Assembly: GCA_026692665.1 (NCBI GenBank)
Contig: JAPLOF010000062.1
Span: 107,755 to 171,754 of the forward strand
Length of the DNA stretch: 64,000 nt
From: Planctomycetota bacterium
GTDB taxonomy: Bacteria; Planctomycetota; UBA1135; GCA-002686595
Direction: 5' to 3'
Part shown: piece by piece, positions 35,351 to 43,600 of the stretch
How the letters are laid out: each line of letters begins with the position of its first letter
How positions within the stretch are numbered: the stretch's first letter is position 1
Made by a program: the position numbers and the translations under genes
Notes under the pieces: generated by a model
What the model saw: the letters and a program-made list of their open reading frames with translations, nothing else
Told to the model about the DNA's origin: nothing
Database searches by the model: none

Positions 35351-35356
35351 ACGATA
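35351..35356 (-). promoter_or_regulatory. TANNNT box 8 bases before the DUF1579 gene
   Basis: The minus strand reads GGGCTATCGTCGGATGCG before the ATG at 35342. It fits the leaderless pattern and lacks a ribosome binding site. Confidence 0.42.
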
Positions 35357-35394
35357 GCCCTCGCCCGCCGTCGGCTCCAGGGCGGACGCGCGCT

Positions 35395-36255
35395 TCAGGC
35401 GGCGGGCTCGCCCACGATCCGCTGGCGCTGACGGCCCAGTCCGTCGGCGCCCAACTCGACGACGTCGCCCGGCACGAGGAACCGCGGCGGATGCGCGCCG
35501 AGGCCGACCCCCGCGGGCGTGCCGGTCGTGATCACGTCGCCGGGCAGCAGCGTCATGAACTGGCTCACGTAACTCACGATCTCGGCCACGCCGAAGATCA
35601 TGTCGCGCGTCGAGCCGCGCTGGCGCGTCTCGCCGTTCACCGTGAGCCACAGGCCGACACGCTGCGGATCGGCGAGCTCGCCGGCCGTCAGCAGGAACGG
35701 ACCGAGCGGCGCGAAGCCGTCGTGGCTCTTCCCCTTCGTGAACTGGCCGCCGCGTTCCTTCTGCCAGGCGCGCTCGGAATAGTCGCAGGCCAGCGTGTAA
35801 CCGAAGACGTGCTCGAGCGCGCGGTCCCGCTCGACGTTCGCGGCCCGCCGGCCGATCACGACCGCCAACTCGACCTCCCAGTCGAGCTTCGTCGCCCCGC
35901 GCGGAGCGGGCAGGTCGTCCTCTGGGCCGCAGAGCGCCGAGGACGATTTCTGGAACAGCACTGGCTCCTTCGGGATCGCGACGCCCATCTCGGCCGCGTG
36001 ATCGGAGTAGTTGAGGCCGAGGCCGACGATCTTGGATGGGCGCGCGATCGGCGGGCCGACACGGACGCCGGGGTCGACGCGCGGCGCGCGCGCCGCATGC
36101 TGGTCCAGCCAGGCCTCGAGACGCGGAAGTCCGTCGGACTCGAAGAACCACTCGCCCCAGTCGAGTCCGAACCCGCTGCAATCGACGCGCGTGCCGTCCG
36201 CGAGCAGCACGCAGGGACGTTCGCGGCCGGCAGGGCCAAAGCGGGCGAGTCTCAT
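35395..36255 (-). CDS. fumarylacetoacetate hydrolase family protein
   Basis: A 286-aa FAH-fold enzyme. Family segments are clear: IVGLGLNYSDHAAEMG, KEPVLFQKSSSALCG, metal-binding acidic residues in LDWEVELAVVIGRRA and the C-terminal TTGTPAGVGLG. Such enzymes hydrolyse or decarboxylate beta-diketo or 2-hydroxyhepta-dienoate type acids with Mg2+ or Mn2+; the actual substrate is unknown. The ATG at 36255 lies 10 bases after the propeller-gene stop, so it is likely the third gene of an operon with the cytochrome c and the propeller protein. Confidence 0.92.
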   Translation of the reverse strand: MRLARFGPAGRERPCVLLADGTRVDCSGFGLDWGEWFFESDGLPRLEAWLDQHAARAPRVDPGVRVGPPIARPSKIVGLGLNYSDHAAEMGVAIPKEPVLFQKSSSALCGPEDDLPAPRGATKLDWEVELAVVIGRRAANVERDRALEHVFGYTLACDYSERAWQKERGGQFTKGKSHDGFAPLGPFLLTAGELADPQRVGLWLTVNGETRQRGSTRDMIFGVAEIVSYVSQFMTLLPGDVITTGTPAGVGLGAHPPRFLVPGDVVELGADGLGRQRQRIVGEPAA

Positions 36256-36265
36256 GGCGGATCCC

Positions 36266-38902
36266 CTAACGCGCCGGCCGCCAACGGAGGTTCTCGAACA
36301 CGGCGCGCGACCCGTCGTGGTGCTGGTCCAACGCCAGCCGTGAACCCCGCGGCCGGTCCGGGCGCGCATCGAGCACGCTCGCGACCTCGACGCCGTTCAC
36401 GAAGACGCGGACGCGCGCGGCTCCGGACTCCTCGCGCACCGAGGCCCGCATCCAGCACCACGTCTCGGGACCGACGAGCTGCACGCTGATGGGATCGAGA
36501 CCGGCGATGGAACCCGTGTACTCCGGCAACGGCGCGTCGGCGTTGATCCGGACGCAGTAGCCGGACAGCGCCCCGTCCTTCTCCGACGCCCGCAGCCAAA
36601 GCGCCGAGGTGCCACTCGAGCTGACCTTCACGCGGAAGGCGACCTCGACGTCCGCGTAGTCCGCCGCCTCGGTCACGAGCGCGCCGCGTGCTCCACCCAG
36701 CGCGAACTCGCCATCGGCGTTCTCCGCGGTCGCGCCGCCGATCGTGCGCCAACCCGCGAGCCTGTCTTCCGCGACGAGCGGCTTCCAACCGTCGCCCGGA
36801 GCCTCGACCTCGAGCGGCTTCACGCGGATGCCGCCGAACGCCGCGATCCCGCCCAACGCCCGGATCGAGAGCGGGCCGACGGCGCGTTCCACCGCGGGCG
36901 CGCCCGCGCTCGGTCCGCTGAACTCGATCTCCTCGTGCAGGAGCACGTCGTCGACCATGGCACGCACGACGCGCGCGTTCGCGACCTTGCGCCCCGTCGC
37001 GTCGAAGCGCGGCGCGCGGAAGGTGAGATCGAGCTCGTGCCACTCGCCCGGCGCGCGGAAGCAGGGATTGTCCGGCGCGCGGCCGGCGAAGCCGGGACCC
37101 GGAAGCAGCGCGCCGCAACTGGCCAGCGTCGTCGCGCGTTCGTTCGGCGTCGCGGCGAGGAGGACGTCGTAGCGGTCCTGGATGCGCACCGCGGCGCGGC
37201 CGTCCTTCGGCAGCAGGAACTCGACGTGGATCTTGGCGTCGCCGAACTCGATCTTGCTCTGGAACGGTGCCGCGTCGGAGTTCACGAGCGCGCCGACGCC
37301 TTCGCGCACGGCGAGGCGCGTCGGCTCCTTCACGTCGAGGTCCACGTCGGCGAGCTTCCAACCCGGCCCGTTCCACATGCGGAACGCGTCGCCGTAACAC
37401 ATGCGGAGCCAGCCCTGGTCCTCGTTCTCGCGCGCCGGCGGCGGCGGCGCGACACGCGCGACAAGCTGCTCGCACGGCGGCCCGCCGGGCAGCTCGTTCA
37501 CGGTGTAGGCGAACTCGCGGTGCAACAGCGGCTCGCCCGACTCCGAGACGAGCTCCGGCAGCAGGACGGTCGCCACGGATCCGCACTCGAGCTGCGCCGA
37601 ACGCAGCGTGAGCGAACGGCGGTCGGGCGCGATCACGATCGAGTCGACGGGCAGGACGCGCCGATCGCGCTCGGGGCTCCCGTACTCCCACCACCAGTCG
37701 TAGTGATGGCGACGCAGGAGCGTGTTCTCGCGTGTGGCGCTCGATCCACTCGCGAGCGGCTGCGTGAAGGACACCTCGAATCCGTCCTGGAGCAGCGCGA
37801 CGTGCGCGATCTCGAGCGGCGCGCGACCGGTCGGCCGCACGCGCGCGATCCCATGGCCGGGCGGACGCCCGCCCCAGCCGCGGTTCGTCAGCCCGAGCAG
37901 CAGCGTGCCGTCCGGAGCGAACTTCGTGCGGATGGCGCTGCCGACGTCCTTCACGAACGGGATCGCGGCGCCCTGATAGCGTCCGCGCACCTTCTCCAGA
38001 TCGGCGCGCAGCACGGCCCCGTTCGTCATCTCGGCGACGGCCAACTGGTCCGGCCCGAACGGCGCGAACGAGCCGTCCTTCGGGAACGGCGCGAGGTCGC
38101 CGGTCGAGCGCGACCAGCCGTACGGGATCCAGATCGCCGGCGGCGTGCGCTTCACGGCCACCGGGTTCGTGTCCGAAGGCTGCGTGTTCGTGGCGCGGTA
38201 CTCCGGCGTCCACCGGAGCGATGCGGGCGCGCCGTAGAACCCGCCCTCCTCCACGTGGGCGATGGAGGAAGTCGGGACCCAGTCGCCCTGGTTGTCGGTC
38301 ACGAAGAGGTCGCCCGCCGCGTTCCGGGCGATGCCGCACGGCGAGCGGAACCCGCTCGCGAAGGGCTTCATCGAGCCGTCCGGCGCGATCTTCAGCACCC
38401 AGCCGCGCCACGGTTCGTAGGACTGGCCGTGCCACCAGTGCGGCTCGCCGAACCCGAGGTTCAGCGAAACGTAGAAGTTCCCGGCCGCATCACGCGGCAG
38501 GCCGAACGCGAACTCGTGGTAGTTGGTCGAGAGGCCCCACGTGTCGCAGATCGTCTCGATCCGGTCGCAGCGGCCGTCCTTGTCCGTGTCGCGCAGGCGC
38601 GACAGCTCCTGGCGCTGCAGCACCACGATCTCGCCGTCGACGACCGCCAGGCCGAGCCCCTCGCGCAATCCTTCGGCGAACAGCGTGAACTTCGCGGCGC
38701 CCGGATCGTCGGCCAGGGCGTTCTCGACGATCCACACCTGGCCGCGTCGCGTGCTGACCACCAGGCGCCCGTCCGGCAGGAAGTCCATGCCGCCGACCTC
38801 GGCGACGCAGCCCGGGGGCGCGACGAGCTGATCGACGCGGTAGTAGGCCGATTCGTCGGGCGTGCCGGCGAGACCAGAGACCATGGCGATGAGGTGGATC
38901 AC
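36266..38902 (-). CDS. beta-propeller (sorbosone/glucose dehydrogenase-like) fused to two DUF1080-type domains
   Basis: An 878-aa exported protein. The GTG at 38902 overlaps the cytochrome c stop (GTGA) and gives a short signal (VIHLIAMVSGLAG). Residues about 20-400 are a six-bladed propeller of the soluble PQQ/sorbosone dehydrogenase type (GGMDFLPDGRLVVSTRRGQ, FASGFRSPCGIARN, DLFVTDNQGDW). Residues about 500-699 and 700-878 resemble DUF1080/3-keto-disaccharide hydrolase jelly-roll domains (GWKPLVAEDRLAGWRTIGG, SALWLRASEKDG, WMRASVRE). This fusion is typical of planctomycete and other PVC secretomes and may oxidise or bind sugars. Electron transfer to the co-encoded cytochrome c lipoprotein is plausible. 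Confidence 0.88.
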   Translation of the reverse strand: MIHLIAMVSGLAGTPDESAYYRVDQLVAPPGCVAEVGGMDFLPDGRLVVSTRRGQVWIVENALADDPGAAKFTLFAEGLREGLGLAVVDGEIVVLQRQELSRLRDTDKDGRCDRIETICDTWGLSTNYHEFAFGLPRDAAGNFYVSLNLGFGEPHWWHGQSYEPWRGWVLKIAPDGSMKPFASGFRSPCGIARNAAGDLFVTDNQGDWVPTSSIAHVEEGGFYGAPASLRWTPEYRATNTQPSDTNPVAVKRTPPAIWIPYGWSRSTGDLAPFPKDGSFAPFGPDQLAVAEMTNGAVLRADLEKVRGRYQGAAIPFVKDVGSAIRTKFAPDGTLLLGLTNRGWGGRPPGHGIARVRPTGRAPLEIAHVALLQDGFEVSFTQPLASGSSATRENTLLRRHHYDWWWEYGSPERDRRVLPVDSIVIAPDRRSLTLRSAQLECGSVATVLLPELVSESGEPLLHREFAYTVNELPGGPPCEQLVARVAPPPPARENEDQGWLRMCYGDAFRMWNGPGWKLADVDLDVKEPTRLAVREGVGALVNSDAAPFQSKIEFGDAKIHVEFLLPKDGRAAVRIQDRYDVLLAATPNERATTLASCGALLPGPGFAGRAPDNPCFRAPGEWHELDLTFRAPRFDATGRKVANARVVRAMVDDVLLHEEIEFSGPSAGAPAVERAVGPLSIRALGGIAAFGGIRVKPLEVEAPGDGWKPLVAEDRLAGWRTIGGATAENADGEFALGGARGALVTEAADYADVEVAFRVKVSSSGTSALWLRASEKDGALSGYCVRINADAPLPEYTGSIAGLDPISVQLVGPETWCWMRASVREESGAARVRVFVNGVEVASVLDARPDRPRGSRLALDQHHDGSRAVFENLRWRPAR

Positions 38903-40203
38903 GGGCAGAACCCCCGGACGACGCGCTCTTGCATGGCCGCATTCCATTCCGTTCCCGGCACGAGATCGGTGAGCACGTACAGGGCGATCTCGTGCTCTCG
39001 CCCCCGTTGCAGTTCCACGAGCAGCCGCGGCCCCTCGGTCCGCACCACGCTGCCCTGCGTGTGCTCCTCGCGCGCCACGATCAGGGCCGGGCGCTCACCG
39101 GCCAGGAAGGCGCACACGCACGAGCCGCTGAACACGCTCGGCACGCTGGCCGGCAGATCCGGCAACCCGATGTAGAGACCCGTCTCCTCCGTGCGGACGA
39201 ACCGGCGCTGCACGAAGCCGCTGCCGAGCGCATTGCGGAAGGACTGACACTGCTCGCGCACGGCCACGGAACCCGGGACGGATGCGTCCGTGGATTTCAA
39301 GGCGTACTCGATCCAGGCCGTGTTGCCGACGACCGCCGTGGCGACGAGCCGCGCCGTGCTGGGAAACGCCGGGCCGGGCAGCCCTTCGCGCATGTGCCCC
39401 AGCGCCGCGTGCATCGCGCGCGGCACGGCACCGGGCGACCAGAGGACCTGGCCCAACATCCCGAGCGGGTCGCCACCGCGCCCGCCCCAGTCCGCGCGAT
39501 TCACGAACCGGCCCGCGCGCACGCCGACGAGTTGCACGTCGTCCGCGCGGTACTCGAACGTGAGCCCCTCGGGCGTCCCGATCGCGATGCCGCGCGGCCA
39601 CTCGGGAGCGCCCTCCACGATCGGCGGCAGCTTGCCGCGGACGACGACCGGCAGGTCCCGGACGACGATCTCGCTCTCCTCGGCGTCGACCTGGATCTGC
39701 TCCGGCCCGAGGCCGATGACGTAGGCCGCGAGATCCGCCCGCTGCGCGGCCGTGAGGGCCTTCTCGAACGCCGGCATCGGCGTGCCCGGGATCCCGTGCG
39801 TGATCGAGCGCACGATCGCGTCCTTCGTATTCCCGTAGCTGAATCCCCCGGCGAGGAAGCTGCGCGCCTTGCGATCGAGCTGGGTCACACCCTCGCCGTC
39901 GCCACGCAGGCCATGACACTGCGCGCAGTTGGCGACGAAGAGGGCGCGGGTGGGGTCCGAATCCGCGAGCCCCGCGTCGGCCACCGCCGCCGGTCGCGCT
40001 TCCGGGGCGGGCTTCGCGACCGGCGTCGACGATGCCGCCTGCGCAACCGGTTCCGGGCGCGCGGCGGGCGCGGTGACCGCAGTGCTCCGCGCCACCGGAG
40101 TCGCCGCCGCAGCGCTCGCGACGGGAGGGGGCCCCGCTTGCGGAGTGGAGATGCTGCAGGCGGAGAGGATCAGGAAGGCGGGGGGCAGCACGCGTTTCGG
40201 CAC
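38899..40203 (-). CDS. cytochrome c lipoprotein with a large C-terminal domain
   Basis: A 434-aa protein starting at GTG. Lipobox LILSAC (lipidated Cys16) and an Ala/Pro/Val-rich linker (about 20-80) lead to a mono-haem cytochrome c domain with CAQCH at 93-97 and HGIPGTPMPAF as the distal Met loop. The C-terminal 260 residues (QVDAEESEIVV onward) have no family I recognise. They include ADWGGRGGDPLGMLGQ and a Cys-containing SGSCVCAFL, and may bind the partner propeller protein. First gene of a three-gene unit. A TAGCCT box lies 6 bases before the GTG. Confidence 0.85.
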   Translation of the reverse strand: MPKRVLPPAFLILSACSISTPQAGPPPVASAAAATPVARSTAVTAPAARPEPVAQAASSTPVAKPAPEARPAAVADAGLADSDPTRALFVANCAQCHGLRGDGEGVTQLDRKARSFLAGGFSYGNTKDAIVRSITHGIPGTPMPAFEKALTAAQRADLAAYVIGLGPEQIQVDAEESEIVVRDLPVVVRGKLPPIVEGAPEWPRGIAIGTPEGLTFEYRADDVQLVGVRAGRFVNRADWGGRGGDPLGMLGQVLWSPGAVPRAMHAALGHMREGLPGPAFPSTARLVATAVVGNTAWIEYALKSTDASVPGSVAVREQCQSFRNALGSGFVQRRFVRTEETGLYIGLPDLPASVPSVFSGSCVCAFLAGERPALIVAREEHTQGSVVRTEGPRLLVELQRGREHEIALYVLTDLVPGTEWNAAMQERVVRGFCP

Positions 40204-40209
40204 GCGCGG

Positions 40210-40215
40210 AGGCTA
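40210..40215 (-). promoter_or_regulatory. TANNNT box 6 bases before the cytochrome c gene
   Basis: The minus strand reads GGTTAGCCTCCGCGC before the GTG at 40203. TAGCCT ends 6 bases away and there is no ribosome binding site. Confidence 0.42.
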
Positions 40216-40283
40216 ACCGACCCGCGTGCGCGGTGCACCGGCGCGCACCCGATCCGCTGCCGCTCGGCCGTGGAGCGGAGGCA

Positions 40284-40316
40284 CCACAGCATGTGCAACG
40301 CGAACACGTGCTGTGG
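40284..40316. repeat. 12-bp inverted repeat (stem-loop)
   Basis: CCACAGCATGTG, loop CAACGCGAA, then CACGTGCTGTGG: 11 Watson-Crick pairs plus one T-G position. Unusually long for the spacer and not followed by a T-tract on either strand. Confidence 0.6.
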
Positions 40317-40582
40317 CCTGGGCCTTCCCAGTCCAGGTGAGTGCGCCGCGCCGCAGGTCCGCGCTTCGGACCGGCCCGTGTCGAGGCCGGTCGCACGTCC
40401 CGTCGAAGTGCTGCGCAGTCCGCGTCCATTCCGGAGGAAGCACCTCTCCAGGTTGTGGTGCGTGTCGATCACCTGCGGCCCCAGGCCAGGTCTTCCGGGA
40501 ACAAGCCCCCACGTGGACCCCGGGCAGGTGGAGGTCCCTCCCCGTCCGTGGCCCACCGCGGGTGCGGTCCCTGACTCCTGGC

Positions 40583-40600
40583 CCGGAGCGCTCGCTCCGG
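40583..40600 (-). terminator. hairpin downstream of the FG-GAP gene
   Basis: CCGGAGC/GCTCCGG with a 4-base loop, starting about 21 bases after the stop at 40622. No T-tract follows, as with other hairpins in this window. Confidence 0.4.
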
Positions 40601-40621
40601 AACATCCTCAGCCGATCCGCT

Positions 40622-43600
40622 TCATGGGAGCCACGTGACGCGTAACCCATTCGACAGGTTGAACGTCGAAATCGTGCAGAACGCAGCGGCATTGCGGTAC
40701 CAGACCTGGTAGTAGCGCGTACCACCACCTGCGGGCAACGCACCCTTGATCGAGATCGGCAGGTCTCCGACGGCCGGGTACTGCGAACCTCCTCCGGTGT
40801 TGATCTTCGTCGCGAGCCGCAAGACCGCGCCCGCGGCGCAGCGCTTGCCGTCCCCGAAGATGGCTCCGTTCCCGCTCGACTGCTGCGCGGTGCCCTGGAA
40901 GTAGAGTGCCGAGCTGTTCGGCATCGCGGTGCCGAGAAGCGTGAAGTTGTCGTACGGCGCCTGGACGCGCGCGATGCCCGTGGTGCGGAGACGGCCACCC
41001 GTTCCTAGCGAGTTCAGGCAGCCCTCTTGGTTGCCGACGGGACTCGAGTTGCCGCACGGACACGCCGCACCGGTACCGTCGCCGTAGCAGAACGTCGCGG
41101 CCGCCATGAGGGTCAGCTGGCATTCATCGGGGCGGCCGTCTCCATTCGAGTCCTGGCTGAAGCCCGAGTTGATGTCGCAGGTATCCGGCACGGTGTTCGA
41201 GTTGCAGTCCTGGTTGCCGAACGGCGGCACCTGGCACTCGTCCAGGTTTCCGTCCAGGTCGCAGTCGAACAGCGGGTCGTACTCGCAGATGTCGGGGACC
41301 AGGTTCGCGTTGCAGTCGGCGTACTGGTTGCCCAGCGGTGGAACCTGGCACTCGTCGGGGATGGTGTCCAGGTCACAATCGAGGGAGGTCGCCAGCGCGA
41401 CGTCGATCGTGTCACCGATGCCGTTGTTGTTGCAGTCCGGTGCGAGGCCGAGCTTCTTCTCCTGCAGACCGTCGAGTTGAATCGTGGTCCAGCGCGTGTG
41501 CGGGTAGTACGGACTGCGCACCACCGTGCGCGCCCGCCAGTGAAAGGCCATGGATGTGGGGAGGCCCGTGATGTTGCGCGAGAGCCTCAATCCGAGGCCC
41601 AGCGCGCCGCTGTCGACGAAGGATACTTGCGACTGGATCGCGGATCCGCTGAGAGTCGTGCCGTAGGGCTGCACCTCCCACTCGAGCTTGACCGGTACGC
41701 GCCCCATCGCCGTCGCGGTGTTGCCGGAGGAATTCTGAACTCCGAGGTTCATCTGGAACTGGTTGGTCTCGTCGGCGCGTCCCAGGATCTGGAGTGCCTG
41801 CAGGTCCCCGACCTGTCGCTGCTGGCTGTTCACACGCCACGAGGTGACTCCACCGCCGGTCAAGGGAATCACGCCCCCGTCGTCGTTGTTCGCGCTGGGC
41901 ACGCCACCGAGGGGATCCGAGAGCCCGTCGCCGTTGACATCGCCCCCCAGCGCGATGCTCTCGCCCAGCCTCATGCCAACTGTAGCGCCATCGTAGGTCT
42001 CCGAGGGGCTCGTCGCGAGACCGCTGCTCGAGCCCAGGTAGAGATAGATGCGACCCGAGTTCGTGAAGCAGCCGGGGCATTCGTAGTCAGGTGCACCGGC
42101 GAGCACGTCGTTCCAACCGTCGCCGTTCACGTCGCCGCCGGCCGAGACGGAATAGCCGAATTGAGAGTTCGGTTGCTGACCCGCACGGACCGCCAGCGTA
42201 CTGAGCGTGATGCCTCCGCCGGCGGGGAAGGTCTGGTACAGGAAGGCGGCACCTCCGCTCGACGCAGCGTCGTAGCCGGGCGCACCGGCGAGGATTTCCG
42301 CGCGACCGTCTCCGTTGATGTCGCCACACTGCCCCAGCGACTGGCCGAGCAGAGCCCCGGCCTGCTGGGACTCCTCCATGGCCGCGACCGTGGCCGAGAT
42401 GCCCTGGTACGACCCGAGGTAGACGTAGATGCGTCCCTCGTCCACCTGCGGCGAATCGATCTTCGGCGCACCAACCACCAAGTCGCCGAAGCCGTCGAGG
42501 TTCAGGTCGCCGACGAGCGCCAGCGAGGCCCCGAACTCCGAGCCGGGCACGCCGCTCGTGAGCGAGATCGCGGGTGCGAGAAGCCCCAGCCCGGTCGCAC
42601 GGCCATGGATGATCGTAACAGTTCCTTGGCCGCCACTTCCGCCGGGGGCGCCGACCGCGATGTCCGCGAATCCATCGGCGTTCACATCACCCAGTGCCGA
42701 GATCGAGCTGCCGAGGAGGGCACCGATCTGGTTGCTCTCCAGGGTCCATGTCGGCGTGGCTGGCAGAATGCCACCGTTGCTGCGGAACAGGTAGACGCGA
42801 CCCTCATTCGCCTGTCCGTTGGAGAAGTCGGGTGCACCGACCACGATGTCCGTCCGGCCATCGTTGTCGATGTCGCCGGCCGACACGGACCAGCCGAAGT
42901 GCTCGCCATTGTTGGTGCTATCGAACGTCCAAGCCGGCGTGCCGAAGTTCGGGCCGTTCGCACCCCCGAGGAAGACCTGCACGCGGCCACGGTCCTGGGG
43001 GCCGAAGTCCGGAGAGCCTACGACGATGTCGTTGTAACCATCGGCGTTCAGATCTCCGGCCGAAGAGACGGCGCGGCCCGTCTTCGACTGGCTACTGCCC
43101 AACTGCAGCGCTCCCGGCTCGAGGAGCGGATTCGTCAGCCCCGACTGCGGATTCGGGCTGCCAAAGAAACACTGCCAGTAGCCTTCACGCGTCTGGGTGT
43201 TGGTAGCCAGGGGGGAAGCAACAAGGAGGTCACCGAATCCGTCACCATTCACGTCCCCTGCACCACCCAGGTACTCGCCGGTGAGGGTGTTCGGAATCAC
43301 CACCACAAGCTGCTGGCCCAGGATGATGTCGCCCAGCGGCGCAGGACGACCGTATGTGGCGTAGACGTGGCCATCCTGGCAGCATCCGGCGTAGAAGGAG
43401 GTCGCGATGTCGGAGTACCCATCACCGTCCGCATCCCCAATCGTGGAGGCTTGACAGCCGAAGAAGGCCCAGTGCGCGGCAGAACGGATGCGTCCACCGT
43501 ACGAGGCCTGCAGCCCGCCCGGGCCACCATAATAGACATACACGACCCCCTCCCCGTCGGTGCCGGCGTTGCCGTGCACGGCCGAAACGACCACGTCCGA

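Larger units (their letters stand above)
40204..40621. other. 418-base noncoding stretch with several inverted repeats
   Basis: No convincing gene is present; open frames here lack the codon pattern of the neighbours. The stretch lies between the end of the FG-GAP gene and the start of the cytochrome c gene, both on the minus strand. It contains a 12-bp stem-loop at 40284-40316, a 6-bp stem at 40356-40372 (GGTCCG/CGGACC), CCGGCC/GGCCGG at 40371-40390 and a hairpin at 40583-40600. It may hold the FG-GAP terminator plus a structured RNA or regulatory leader. Confidence 0.5.

Noticed and set aside
40170..40556. 128-codon minus-strand ORF in the large intergenic stretch
   Set aside because: Lacks the codon pattern and motifs of neighbouring genes and spans the inverted repeats; judged noncoding.
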